Source: Epiperipatus broadwayi
Lineage: Eukaryota > Onychophora > Udeonychophora > Euonychophora > Peripatidae
DNA: 64,000 nt
Direction: 5' to 3'
NCBI GenBank assembly: GCA_028023455.1
Contig: JAQFVV010012416.1
Coordinates: 5,065,594-5,129,593, forward strand
The position numbers were made by a program, and so were the translations under genes. This document shows positions 28,201-40,200 of the stretch, in pieces. The first letter of the stretch is position 1; each line of letters opens with the position of its first letter. The notes beneath the pieces were generated by a model. It did not search any database. It saw nothing but the letters and a program-made list of their open reading frames with translations, and was not told where the DNA came from.

Positions 28201-31200
28201 AGTTTTTTGCACAAAAGATTAATAGATGTCAAATAAACATTAAAGGACCAGTGTGATATATATGAATAATTTTGTAATTCATGGATTGGCTTGTACAATA
28301 ATAAATATATTTTGTTAATTTGCCTCTATTTTTTCCAGTTAGAATGGCAATTCAACTTTATGAGCAAAGGTAAAAAGTAAAATCATTGTATTTGCATATT
28401 GGCAACAAGAAGAGTATTTATTAGCAAAGATTGTCTGTAAAAAAATTTCAATAATGTCAATAACCAACATTATTAAAGCCTAATTTCATCAAACAATTTC
28501 TAGCCAATCATAGAGCTTAAAGGATTTAAATTAACACATCTAATCATCTGCTATGTCTAGAAGATTTACTCTTGCTCTAGAGATTGCATGAGATCTAAAT
28601 TTATGCCCTGGTTAAAACCATAACTAATGCAGTTAAAATTTAGTATTTAATATCTCTATATAAGAGATTTACATTATTAACATATACAAAATTTACATAT
28701 GATACCATTTTCAACTTTCTTATACACTTAACAATACTATTTTTTATACCAAAACTTTACTCTTACAGTTTCGACTGTCCTGAAGCCATCAACAGAGCTA
28801 CAATATCCAAATATATAATCATACAATTAATACATTATATTTATATACATAATCAGTAACACACATCTTAGTCTGACCATTATAAATAATCATTTTCCAT
28901 TTTATTATTCTACTATATTATCTTGTATCCATTAATTATTGAAGTATATCGCAGATGGATCTAAAATAGAGTAACAATAAATGCTCTTTGAATCATATGA
29001 TTAAGCATATGAGAAAGTCAAATGATATTGCTGATAATAATTCCATTAGTGTCAATTGATTTTTCTAATTTTTGCAATTATGAATTGTTTTATTTTTTCT
29101 TTTGATTACTTGCTTCGATGTATCATTTTTTCTTTCATTAATGAATTATCTTCATCATTTTCACTCTATTCACTAGTTGTTTTTGACAATCTTATCATTA
29201 TCAAAATATCATCTTCTTGGTCAGCATTACCTGAAAACAAATTGTGCTTTTGCCCTATGTGATTCATCAGTGCTAGCATCGAGAGCTAAAATATCTAATA
29301 CTGATTCTCAGCTGAGGAAAATAAAAGAAATCTAGTTAATCAAATGAATAAACTGTACTCAGCGCATCACTTAATTGACTGAATATCATGGTTGTTTGAG
29401 CAACCAACTAAATTATTATTTTTACTCATGAGCTTTAAGAATAAAACAGAAGCAAATGCTCCATATAGTAGTGCCATCCAGTGTAAGCCATAGTAATCAA
29501 TGGATGCAAGGTTTGGGCATAAGAGAGGAGCCTTGGATCTAAGATCTGATTCAAGGCTCTTCACTGATGAAAGCCACAAGTAGAAACCAGTCTGGTAATA
29601 TTGGATGAGTAGGCACTAGATAGGGATTTTTATGCATAAACCTACTAGTATTGGGATGTTGGATGAGTGGGCACTAGAGAGGGATTTCATGCATAAACTT
29701 TCTTGCATCCATTGATCACTATGGCTTGCACTACTGTATGGAGAGATTGCTACTATTTTAACAGTTTGTGTATGTATAGGAAATGGTAATCACATAATGT
29801 TTAGTGGTTTAAGCTTTAGGAATCCCTAAATATTTTAATCAGACTTTGACAATATTTGTTTTCCATATATTTTTGCTATCAACTTTTCATAACAAAATAA
29901 TTTGCTCTTTAGTTTTAAAGGTAATGTACAGAAACTAAAAAGTATTAATAATGTGTTTTAGTATTAGCGGCATTGCCTAATAATGATAAAGAAGTCATTG
30001 GTATAAATTGTCCCACTTTTATTTGGGAATCATTATATATCAGACTGCCATTCTTAATGAGTATAGATTTTATTATTATTTTGGAGCTTATAATTAAATG
30101 GTATAAATTTCATAAATCTATAATGTTAACAGAAATATGCCATTATGTTATACAATATTGATATTTTTTAATCTCAACTTCATTTACGTGTGTCAGAATT
30201 ATCTATAGTAAGCCTGATTAATAAAGTGACACTATTATGACAGGTAGTCCCTAGTAGTCCCAATCTAAATTTCCACATTACTTTCTGACCAATTGTCTTT
30301 AGCAATAAGGATTATTGGACTTTACAATTCATTGTTATATCACAGGGCCACATTCAAATCTCAAGGATAGAAACCAAGTCTAAAAATCTGATGTGACATC
30401 ATCATATAATTTCTAGTGATAAAACCTTTTATTTATCTGCTTACAACTATAGATGACTTTCGAACAAAGGAAGGTTATATGAACTGAAAAATGAAGTATC
30501 TAATATTAAAGTTAGAAGACAAGTGATTTAAAAAATGGATATGTACTTTAGTACAAAAGTACAAATATTGGAGGTACAAATGGAGTGGATACAAAAATAA
30601 AAAATGAAAGAATAACATTGTGGAAATTGATAGTGTATCAGATAGAGGCAAAATTAGCTATCCAACTTCAAGAAAGATAGAAAATGAAGATAATTCAAAT
30701 TTATACGCAACAAATTTTCATTATAATGAAAAAGTAAAGTATTGTTATACAAATGTACAGTGTTTTTGCTCACATCAAATAATATTTTAAAATTGTCAAG
30801 ACAGACTTTAATGTTAAATTTGGAAAATGCTGTGACGGAATTTAGTTATAGTAACAAAAATGATTAAAGACACAGACTTGAAAAATTTTCAGAAAAAGAA
30901 TGAGAAAAATGCTAAACAAAAATTATCATGAAAATCCAAATGAAGGCATAGCAAAATAAGATTATATTTTTATTAACAGAAAATATGTATTTCAAGACTG
31001 TAGTATTATTACTAAATTCAACAGGGATAAGAACACGATTAGTGAGATGTAAGATCTGTGCAAAACTAGACACAAAAGTTATTAAAAAAGACAGTTTTGA
31101 TAGCTGATATTCCTAATCTTCAAAACAATTTCAATAAATTTAAATTAGAATTTGGTATTCATTTTAAAATACTGTTAGTCAAATTTAGGTAAGACAAATG

Positions 31201-34200
31201 AGAAGATAACTGATGCATCATAAGAACTATAACATTTTAAGACAGCTGATGCAAAAAAGCAGTTAAGTCACCAGTAAATTTTCAAATGAGCTAGGCAGTA
31301 TATAAAGAAAAGATAGAATGTAAAAGTTTTAAAAATGATATATTAAGAAAAATCGAACATCTGGAATTCTTTAAAATGATTCAAGAAAGAATTAACGATA
31401 TAAAAAAAGAAATATATACCTGTGAATTGGATAGAAAAATTATAGATAGAAGAGAATCAAAAGTATTAAAACAAAATTCCTAATATTGGAAGATAAGGTG
31501 TTTCAACAATACAAGGAAAAGGTGGAACTATTACTAAAAAAGGGATGTGTAGAATTATACAGCAATAAAGAACAACAACAAAAAAAATTAGCTAGTACAA
31601 TTAATTCATCTTCTGAATTACCAAGTATTTTAAATGAACAGATTAGATATGCAATTAAACCTATGAAGAAGGCAAAAGTCAAAAGCATTATAGTATTATC
31701 ATTATTTTAAAAGAAGCACATGAAGAAATAGAAAAATTGTTGGCAAAACTATATACCATAAATAGATAAGATGATTGGAAGAATGCAGTAATAATACTGA
31801 TATTTAATAAAAGTGATAAAGAAAATATTGGGAATTACAGATCTATGAATCTTCTAACATCTCTATACAAAATCTTTACCAAGATAATTAGAATTTGTCT
31901 AAAATATTGAACAGAAACCAACCAACAAAAGAACAAGCTGGATTTCAAAGTGGTTTTAGCACATTGAATTACATCCAAGCGTTGAGAGAAGTTATAGAAA
32001 GGACCAATGAATAAGAGAGTTATCATTATGCTTTGGAATTGTAGATTATGAAAAGGCATTTGATTTGATAAGCATTTCTGAAGTGATTAAACCTTTTAAA
32101 CATTAAGATACAAGTCAAAAATATCACATTTGATTATATGATGACTCTTGAAAATATTAACATCAATAACAATGTATGAGAGGGTAATTCCATATCCCCA
32201 ACCCCCCAAATTTTTTACAGCACTTTTACAAAAAATATGTTGTGGATTATAATGGAAAACTAAAAGAATAAAAATATATGGAAATCATTTAAGTCATCTA
32301 GATGTTGCTGATAATATGGTTGTTTTTGCAAATAATACTTCAGTTTCATTAAATGTTGCAAGAGTTATACAATGAAAGTAAAAAAGTAAGACTAAAGATA
32401 AATACTACAAAGACTAAAATAAGAATTTTCTCAGGAGAAAAATAAAAGACTGATAATCATAAATTAAAATAAGTTAACAACTACAAATCACTAGATAAGA
32501 TTATAAATACAAATAGAAATATAAAGGATAACATTAATAATAGTATTAAAGTAGTATGGGGTGCTTTTGGTAGAAATAATATTTTTTAAAAAATGTTTTT
32601 AAAACCATCATCATTATTAATAATAAAAATAAACTCTTTTTCTCTTTAAAAATATGGTTCCAAATAATCTTTCATACATAAAAAATTCAATAAAATTATT
32701 TTATCCACTTTTTCTTTTTAAAAACTTTTTATTTTCGTAATCATACATATATTATACATATTTTTCCAACATTTTGACTACTTCCTTGTAGCCAATAAAC
32801 ATCACATGACCACCACCTCTTATGCTTGTGTATAATTGTTGTTAAAACAGGCAAAACTCACTATACGTATTGCCACACACAGCAAGCTAGAGTAATCAAT
32901 GGATGCCAGAAGGCTTGTGCATAAAATCCCCATCTAGTGCCTACTCATCCAATATCCCCAGACTAGTTTCTGGCTTGTGGCCTTCGTCAGTGAGGAGCCT
33001 TGGATCTGAGAGCACTGCACAAGCCTTCTGGCATCCATTGATTACTCTAGTTTGCTGTGTGTGGCAATACGTATAGTGAGTTTTGCCTCTTTTTACTTCC
33101 TTGTAGACTTTATCTAACATCTACAAATATAATTTATTAAAAATAATGGTTTTAATTAAAAGTAATTATATATAAAGAGCAGCAATATATAAAGGTTTCA
33201 TATATTTATATAAGATGTAATAAAAACAAAGGGGGGGGGGGAGGAAGTAAGTAATAATAATAAAATGTATGTAATGAAAAGAAATATAAGTAGATACTAA
33301 AGAAATATATTATGAGTTAAAAATTACATACTTATAATAATAATATCTTTGACAATGACTGTAAGGAAATAATCAAAACATTAGAAACATGCGTATAATG
33401 TATTGGTATGTAGATTCATGAAAATAAAAAGTTTTTAAAAAGAAAAAGATAAGAAAACAATTTTAATGAATTTTTTATTTATGAAAGATTAAAATAAAAC
33501 ATGCCTATATATTTAAAAAGGAAAAATTTTAATAGATATGTTTTACCAACTCTTACTTATGGGCCTGAAGACTTAAACACTTAATGGAAGAGTAATACAG
33601 AATCTTGAGACTATTCAAAGAAGTATGGAGAGAGATATGTTGGGAGTAATAAAAAGGTTGAAAGTCAAATACATGGGTGATCATTGAAAGAATTAACATT
33701 GAAATGAAATTGTTGCTGGATACATTTCTAGAAGATACGATAATAGATGGGCAATAAAAAACTTAAATTGGATTCCATAAAAGATTGACAAAACTATCAA
33801 ATGTGAGAAATAACAAATCTACTGGTGTGATGTTGAAAAAGAGACTATGGATTGAGAAAACTGAATCAAGTTTGTAGAGATTTTCATCCTATAGGAGATC
33901 AATAGTGTTTCAAAACAAATAATGAATAATTGAATGACTTCATTATTCAGAAGATCATTAGAAGTTTAAGGATCAAAAGCACCAGAACTGAAATGATCTG
34001 AGGATCTTACTTACAGTCAAGTCTGATACACTACCACTTCACTAAAATATGCAGATCATGGCTTGAAAATGATGAAGATTTTCATGTTTATAATAGATGG
34101 CTCTGAAGTAGAATGAATAGAACAAATTACTATTTTTAATAATGATTTATAAATATTAATTTTTATTAAGCGCAATGTCAGCACGTAATACTTATATAAA

Positions 34201-37200
34201 GCTAAAGCTTTAGTACATGCGCCTTGATTTATAGTAAGGAAAGAAAGCTAAAAGTATGTATTTTTAATTAAATATATAATATCTATATAAATGTGTTTTG
34301 GAAAAAATAAGTGCATTTTAATGAAATGTTTGGTCGGAGGATTCCATTGAATGATTATAGGAAATAAGGATTATAACTAAATTTGTGAAGAACATATTCC
34401 AAAATTTTCATAGGAACAAAATTTCATGACTATTTTTACATATTCTGGTATACATAGTTTGAAATTATATATTTGTAAATATATATATATATTAAAAACC
34501 ATTATTAATTATCAATTTAAAAGGCAGATCCTACATATCAAACAACAATCTTCTAAAATCTTTTCCATCCACTGATCTACTTATCAGAAATCCAAAACTA
34601 TTTTCTTATAAATCATTATCTTTTTATATTTCCTTCCAATATCCTGTATAATTCCTCTACCTTTAGACATATATCCAATCCAATTTCTCTTTCATTTCCT
34701 AATTTACTCAATAAATAATCATTTTCATTTACTTTCAATATTTCAAAGTTGCAAGTCCTATCTTTCTAATTTACTTTTTCTCTTATTACCTAATTACAAA
34801 CTCATAAGCCTCTGATCTTTTCATATTTTTCTTCTAATCATCTAAGTCCTTGCATCATTTTAAACCATATTTTTAAAAAAATTAACACAGCTTTCTTAAT
34901 TCCACCTTTAACACAATATATAATAACTTCCCTCGTTAAGTGTTTGTTTAGCTATTGAAATTCTTATTCTAATAACTTTGTTACTATTTCCAATATCAAA
35001 CAATTTCCTACGTATATGAAATTATTAACCTGCTCCAAATTTTCATAACAAGTAATATATTTAACTGTTATCACTTCCATTTATAATTATTGCTTTAAAC
35101 ATAGTTATAATGATTTTCATCTGAATTTAAGCAATCCTAATTATCCTATTACTTCGAATTTAAGCCGCAGTAAAATTTTAAAATTGGAACAAAATATAAA
35201 AATGATTTTATAATAGGTATTGAAAAATAATAAACATTTTTATTTATTTATTTATTAATTACAGGATACATCCTGTTTTAGGCTCAGGGAATGATTTTCT
35301 GTGTTATTGACTCTTCAACAATGATTGGTGGTCGAAAGGTCAGCGACAGCTGCTTTACAAGCAGTTGTCTCGGGTTAGCAGGTTCGCTTCCCGGCTGATG
35401 CTATGACACATGAGAAAAAAAAAAAATGAACATTCCTTCATCAACCATAAATCTTTTATCAACTGCATGATTTCCAATTTCTTCAGCACCCAATAGAACT
35501 TTTGTTTGAATTCAGCATCATATGTAAACTGTTTTTCCATCATTAATGAGTATGAGTAATAAAAAAAGCTCAAAATTAAAATACAGCCAGATACAATACG
35601 ATTTCTACACAGTGGCTATCATACCGCAATTGGATTAATTCAGAAAAGTGTGAATGTGAACAGGAAACCTTGAATAAACTTTTATCAATGATTATAATAC
35701 TATGCGCATATGTAGAGCGTAAAACAAAAACCTGATCATTGGGAAGTGGGAAATCAGCAGAAATAAGATGTTAAAATATTAACTTTGAATTTAAGCCACA
35801 CCCTAATTTTAAGTCTTTAAAATGCGAATGAAAAGTGCAGCTTAAACTCAAAGTAATAAGGTAGTTATTAAACTATTTTTCGGTGATTGCAAGCATCACT
35901 AAGCCATTAAAAAATCAATGCCATGAACTTACCTACCCCAGCCCCCATAGTTAATTCTATTCTTATTAAAACCACATTTACTGAAAAATTATTATAAATA
36001 TTAACCAAAATAGAAAATAAACAAGATCCTAATCTTGCAACCCTCCCTAACTATATCCATATATTCTGAAAAAAGTGTGTATTGATCCATGAAAATATTT
36101 ATTTTAAGTTTGCACTTTAATAGTAAAATTTAAAAAATATGCTAATAAAGTCTTTGGTAGTTCTTCGCCTTTTTTTTTATTATTATTATTTTTTAACAAG
36201 AAGTTAAATTTTGATTGATTTATATTTGCATTTATATTTTTTTTTTTTCACAAATAACATTATATAATATTAAATAAACAATCCTAATACTAAAATTAAT
36301 ATATAAAAAAATACAAATGATTTTATTTTAAATTTTAAGCATATATTCACTTTAATCAATTAACCTAAAATTCAAGTGATGAAAGAAAACTAATTTTCAT
36401 GTAATTCTTTGATAGCAAAACAAATTTCTGATTTCATTTATATTTGTACTTAAAAAGTTTTTTTTAAATAAATTGCTTAATGTGATATTATTTAAACATT
36501 GTTCAAAATACATTTTTTTTTAGATATTTAAAATCTAAATATAGAATAATAGTTATTATTATTGCTTATTAAAAAATGTTGTTTGTAAGTACACTACCAT
36601 TAAAATCTTTAAACAACTGTTTTATCATTTGAATATTTTTCATGAGTTTTTATAAAGTCATATAACATTTCTTCAAAATATTTTAATAATTTCTTGATTA
36701 TCAACCAGTAAATTCATGATGAATAAAGACATGATCAATGTGGTTTGATTGAATCACAGATCTTGCCTGGAAGCAACATTCTAATTTTAAATACCATGAT
36801 TGGTTATTAATTTGTAAAGTATAATATCTGTATATAGGATTTATATACAATTTGATGATATGAGAGATAACACTTACTATTGATAGAAGATATTCAAGTG
36901 TATGGAACAAAAAGATCTTAGTGATGAGAAAAAGGGGCCATAATCAAAGAAGCGGTAGATATAACTAACTCACTCTGGGCAATAATACAAATATAATGTT
37001 TGTGTTGAGTCATGAACAGTATTAGCAAACCTACTATTGGGTTAATGTTAGAACCTCTATTAAAGTTGTTTATAACTTGATAAGTACTGGAATTAATTTT
37101 GATTACTGTGAGTATTCAGATATTAAGATGCTTGAGTTGCATGTTTCTAATATATTGCCAAGTATAAGGACATCCCATTTTCTTGATGTTTAATCCAGCA

Positions 37201-40200
37201 AGTATTAATTTCTAAGCTTTGAAGTTAAAAGTAAAAAAATAATTATTAATCTTTTTTTTAATAAATGGCCATTGCGTGAAAATGCCTCTCCTTCACTGTT
37301 TCTTCTTAGAGGATCAGTAAAAAAAGAGTACTCCTAACGAAGCTTGCCACTTGCTGGTTAATAAGAATTTGGTTAATTTTCATCCTTATTTTACTGCTAT
37401 CTAAGAATTTCAAGTTACCCTATTTGACAATATTGAATAGATATCTGGTTTGGATAGAACAGGCAAAACTCTCCATACAGTATTGCCACTCAGTGCAAGC
37501 CAGAGTAATCAATGGATGCCAGAAGGCTTGTGCATAAAATCCCCATCTACTGCCTACTCATGCAATATCCTCAGACTAGTTTCTGGCTTGTGGCCTTCAT
37601 CAATAAGTGCAGTTCTCAGAGCCAAGGCTCCTCATTGATGAAGACCACAAGCCAGAAACTAGTCTGAGGATATTGGATGAGTAGGCACTAGATGGGGATT
37701 TTATGCACATTTCTGGCATCCATTCAAAAGTAATCTAAGTCTTTTGAAAAAAGATTCACTTGGACTGGATTCAAACTCAGGAATTGTGTCAGGTTGATGT
37801 GCTAATTCTGCAATACAAGGCCCTTCTATCTTAATACAAAACTTTTCTTAAAGAACTTACTATTTATTGTCAGATTAGAATGCAAATGTCTTTTTGAAAA
37901 AAGCAATATATCAAAGTGCTTATTTTTCTCATATATTAACCCATCTCCACTTGTTGCCATGATATCACATTTACAGAGATTATAACAGCCTAAGCTTCAA
38001 AATAGGTTTTGATCATGTCAGCAAGATACACCTGTCCTTTGAGTAATAATTGATCAAACCTGCGTAGTACAAAATATAAAAAAAAGTTATTCAAACTACA
38101 TGACTCTCTAAACTTAATTTGGGACTTACTTTCAGAGCAATAATCTGCTCTATTACATTACGCCATAAACCTCTATGCTCCTAATGCAAAGTATAGAAAA
38201 GATTCAACCTTATCATTTATTGCTGTACAAGCATTATTCTAAAATGAATCATGCTTTTGAGTAGCTCTATGCTATTCTCAAGAGTCTTATATAACTTTCG
38301 CCAAAACCTTATGATTTCTGTAAGATGTCATGGCAATAATCCAAATGTTTTAAAAGCTTTAAACTGAAAGAATATTTCATTATCATTACTAAAACAATGG
38401 AATAACAAAATGACAAAAATGGTGTCAAATCCAAGTGATACAAAAATATTTGCTTAAAAACTATTTATTGTTAAACAAAAAATGATAACATCTTACCTTT
38501 CATCAGGGGTTATAGGAATCCACAATCTTTCATTTGTAATGGATGATTTTGGAGGAACATAATTTTTATTAACAGGATGTTCCAAAAACCATGTTTTTTC
38601 TATATCTTTAATAAAGACCTGTTGACGATCTCTATTTAACCAATAGTTTGTTATCCACCAATCAGAAATGGCACTCACATCTGGACAAATTCTTTCAATA
38701 ATTGCTAAATCAATATCACTAAGATTTTTTAAGCGATTATGTACCCATATTTTATACCGTAAATACATAGGTCCTAAAAAATAGTAATTGCAATTATCCT
38801 TATCATATCCTCTAGAATCAAATCCGAATACATCATATCCTTCAGGATCTCGACCATAAATATCATATCCATATTTTGAAAACCCACCTTCATCAAATAA
38901 AACTGTTTGTATAACTTCATTAGACCATCTACCACTAGAATGAAAGCCAAATGGAGTCACTCCATCTTTATCAAAGCCATAACGATCATATCCAGAATGA
39001 TCATAGCCAAATCCATCAAATCCATCTCTGTTAAATGTATCAGTAAAAAATCCATATCGATCAAATCCACTAATATCATATCCATTTCTGTGATAACCTT
39101 CTCGATCAAATCCATCTACATTATAAATTCCTCTGTTGTCTGGTTGACCCAATTGGTTAAATCCTGCAATGTTAAATCCATCACGATCATATCCTTGTCT
39201 ATTATATCCATGTCGATCATATCCTTGTTTATCATAACCAAATTCTGTTATATTAGAATCATTACAAAGAGCTCCGATAGTAACATCAATGTAGCTTATA
39301 CAAACTTGAATTTCACTAGCCAAAACTTCATCTGGACTTACACCAAATGGTGCCATATGAATATATCTTTTTTCTGGTGGATACTTTGAAACACCAATAT
39401 AATATTTTGTTTGCCAGTCCATCCATAATTTATCAATAAATGCAAAATGAGAATAAAAAATAGGATCATAAGCACTATACTGAGTAGCCATATGGCCACC
39501 AACCCAAAGACGAAACAAACTTGATGCAGATTCGAGTTGCAAACGAAATTGTTCATAAGTTGGTTCATTCAAAATAAATTGTAAATTGAGAAAATCTGGT
39601 AAATGAATGCTAAGATTAAAATTTCTTCTTAAGCAAGGATTCCAATATGGGGGATGAAAATCTTTAAAAGGATGGTATCGCACACATTGAGTATCTTTTT
39701 CACCATTCCCTCCAAAATTATTAGCTTGCCAAGCAGCTGATGTTATCATAGATCCTGAATCAATTGTCCAATCAAAATAAGGAATTGTTATCGAGCAATC
39801 AATTTTTTGTAATTCCATTTCAAATAAGCGTAAAAAATAACGATGCCAAGGTAAAAACTGGTCAGATCCAGAAGCTTGTGGAATACTTTCAAAATAAATA
39901 TTAGCAAAATTTTGCCATTTACTAGGATAATTTGTTTTTGTTTGTAAGTTTTTAATAGCATTTTGATAACGTTTCATTTCTTCTCTGGTTAAATCCCTGA
40001 ATTCTTTACGAATCCATCTTCTACTGCAATCACAAATAACAATTCCAGTTCTAGTACATCGGCAAATTTGACAAGCATAGCGAAATTCTTCTTCAAATTT
40101 GTATATTTTCCCATTAAATTTACAACCACAATGAGCTTTACAGTCAACATCAGAACACTGTGTTCCAGGAGAAAACTTAATAACTTGTCGTCGTAATTTT

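Larger units (their letters stand above)
32700..33455. mobile_element. Inverted-repeat element inserted in the LINE, itself carrying a family A insertion
   Basis: The left arm (TTTCTTTTTAAAAACTTTTT, ATTTTCGTAATC) and right arm (GAAAATAAAAAGTTTTTAAA AAGAAAAA near 33420-33450) are inverted repeats. The LINE sequence stops at about 32584 and resumes at about 33492, so this block inserted there. Family A sits inside at 32792-33093. A poly-G run lies at about 33231-33241. Confidence 0.55.
30430..33910 (+). mobile_element. RTE-type LINE, long decayed copy, split by a nested insertion
   Basis: From 30470 the plus strand matches the endonuclease region at 1-300 (NNIVEIDSVSDR). Then come an RT linker (KNDILRKIEHLEFF, 31330), the RT N-terminus (AGFQSGFSTLNYIQALREV, about 31930-32000) and the segment up to GGTAGAAATAATA at 32565-32583. 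The LINE resumes near 33492 (AACATGCCTATATATTTAAA) and continues to the GYISRRYDNRWA block. The RT catalytic region is broken by stops. With 10 kb and 16.8 kb it shows one LINE family that repeatedly seeded this gene. Confidence 0.8.

Noticed and set aside
37450-37638. 62-residue frame starting MDRTGKTLHT
   Set aside because: It is family A repeat sequence; the same peptide-like frame appears in other copies such as 63222-63416.
38990-39240. Regular short-period DNA repeats that could suggest a CRISPR array or minisatellite
   Set aside because: The 15-bp period is the pentapeptide repeat of a coding exon; copies are diverged at DNA level and there are no constant repeats with unique spacers.
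38907-39389. 160-residue plus-strand open frame rich in Ile/Ser/Lys
   Set aside because: It is the antisense shadow of the GYD repeat block of the large minus-strand exon; its regularity comes from the repeats.
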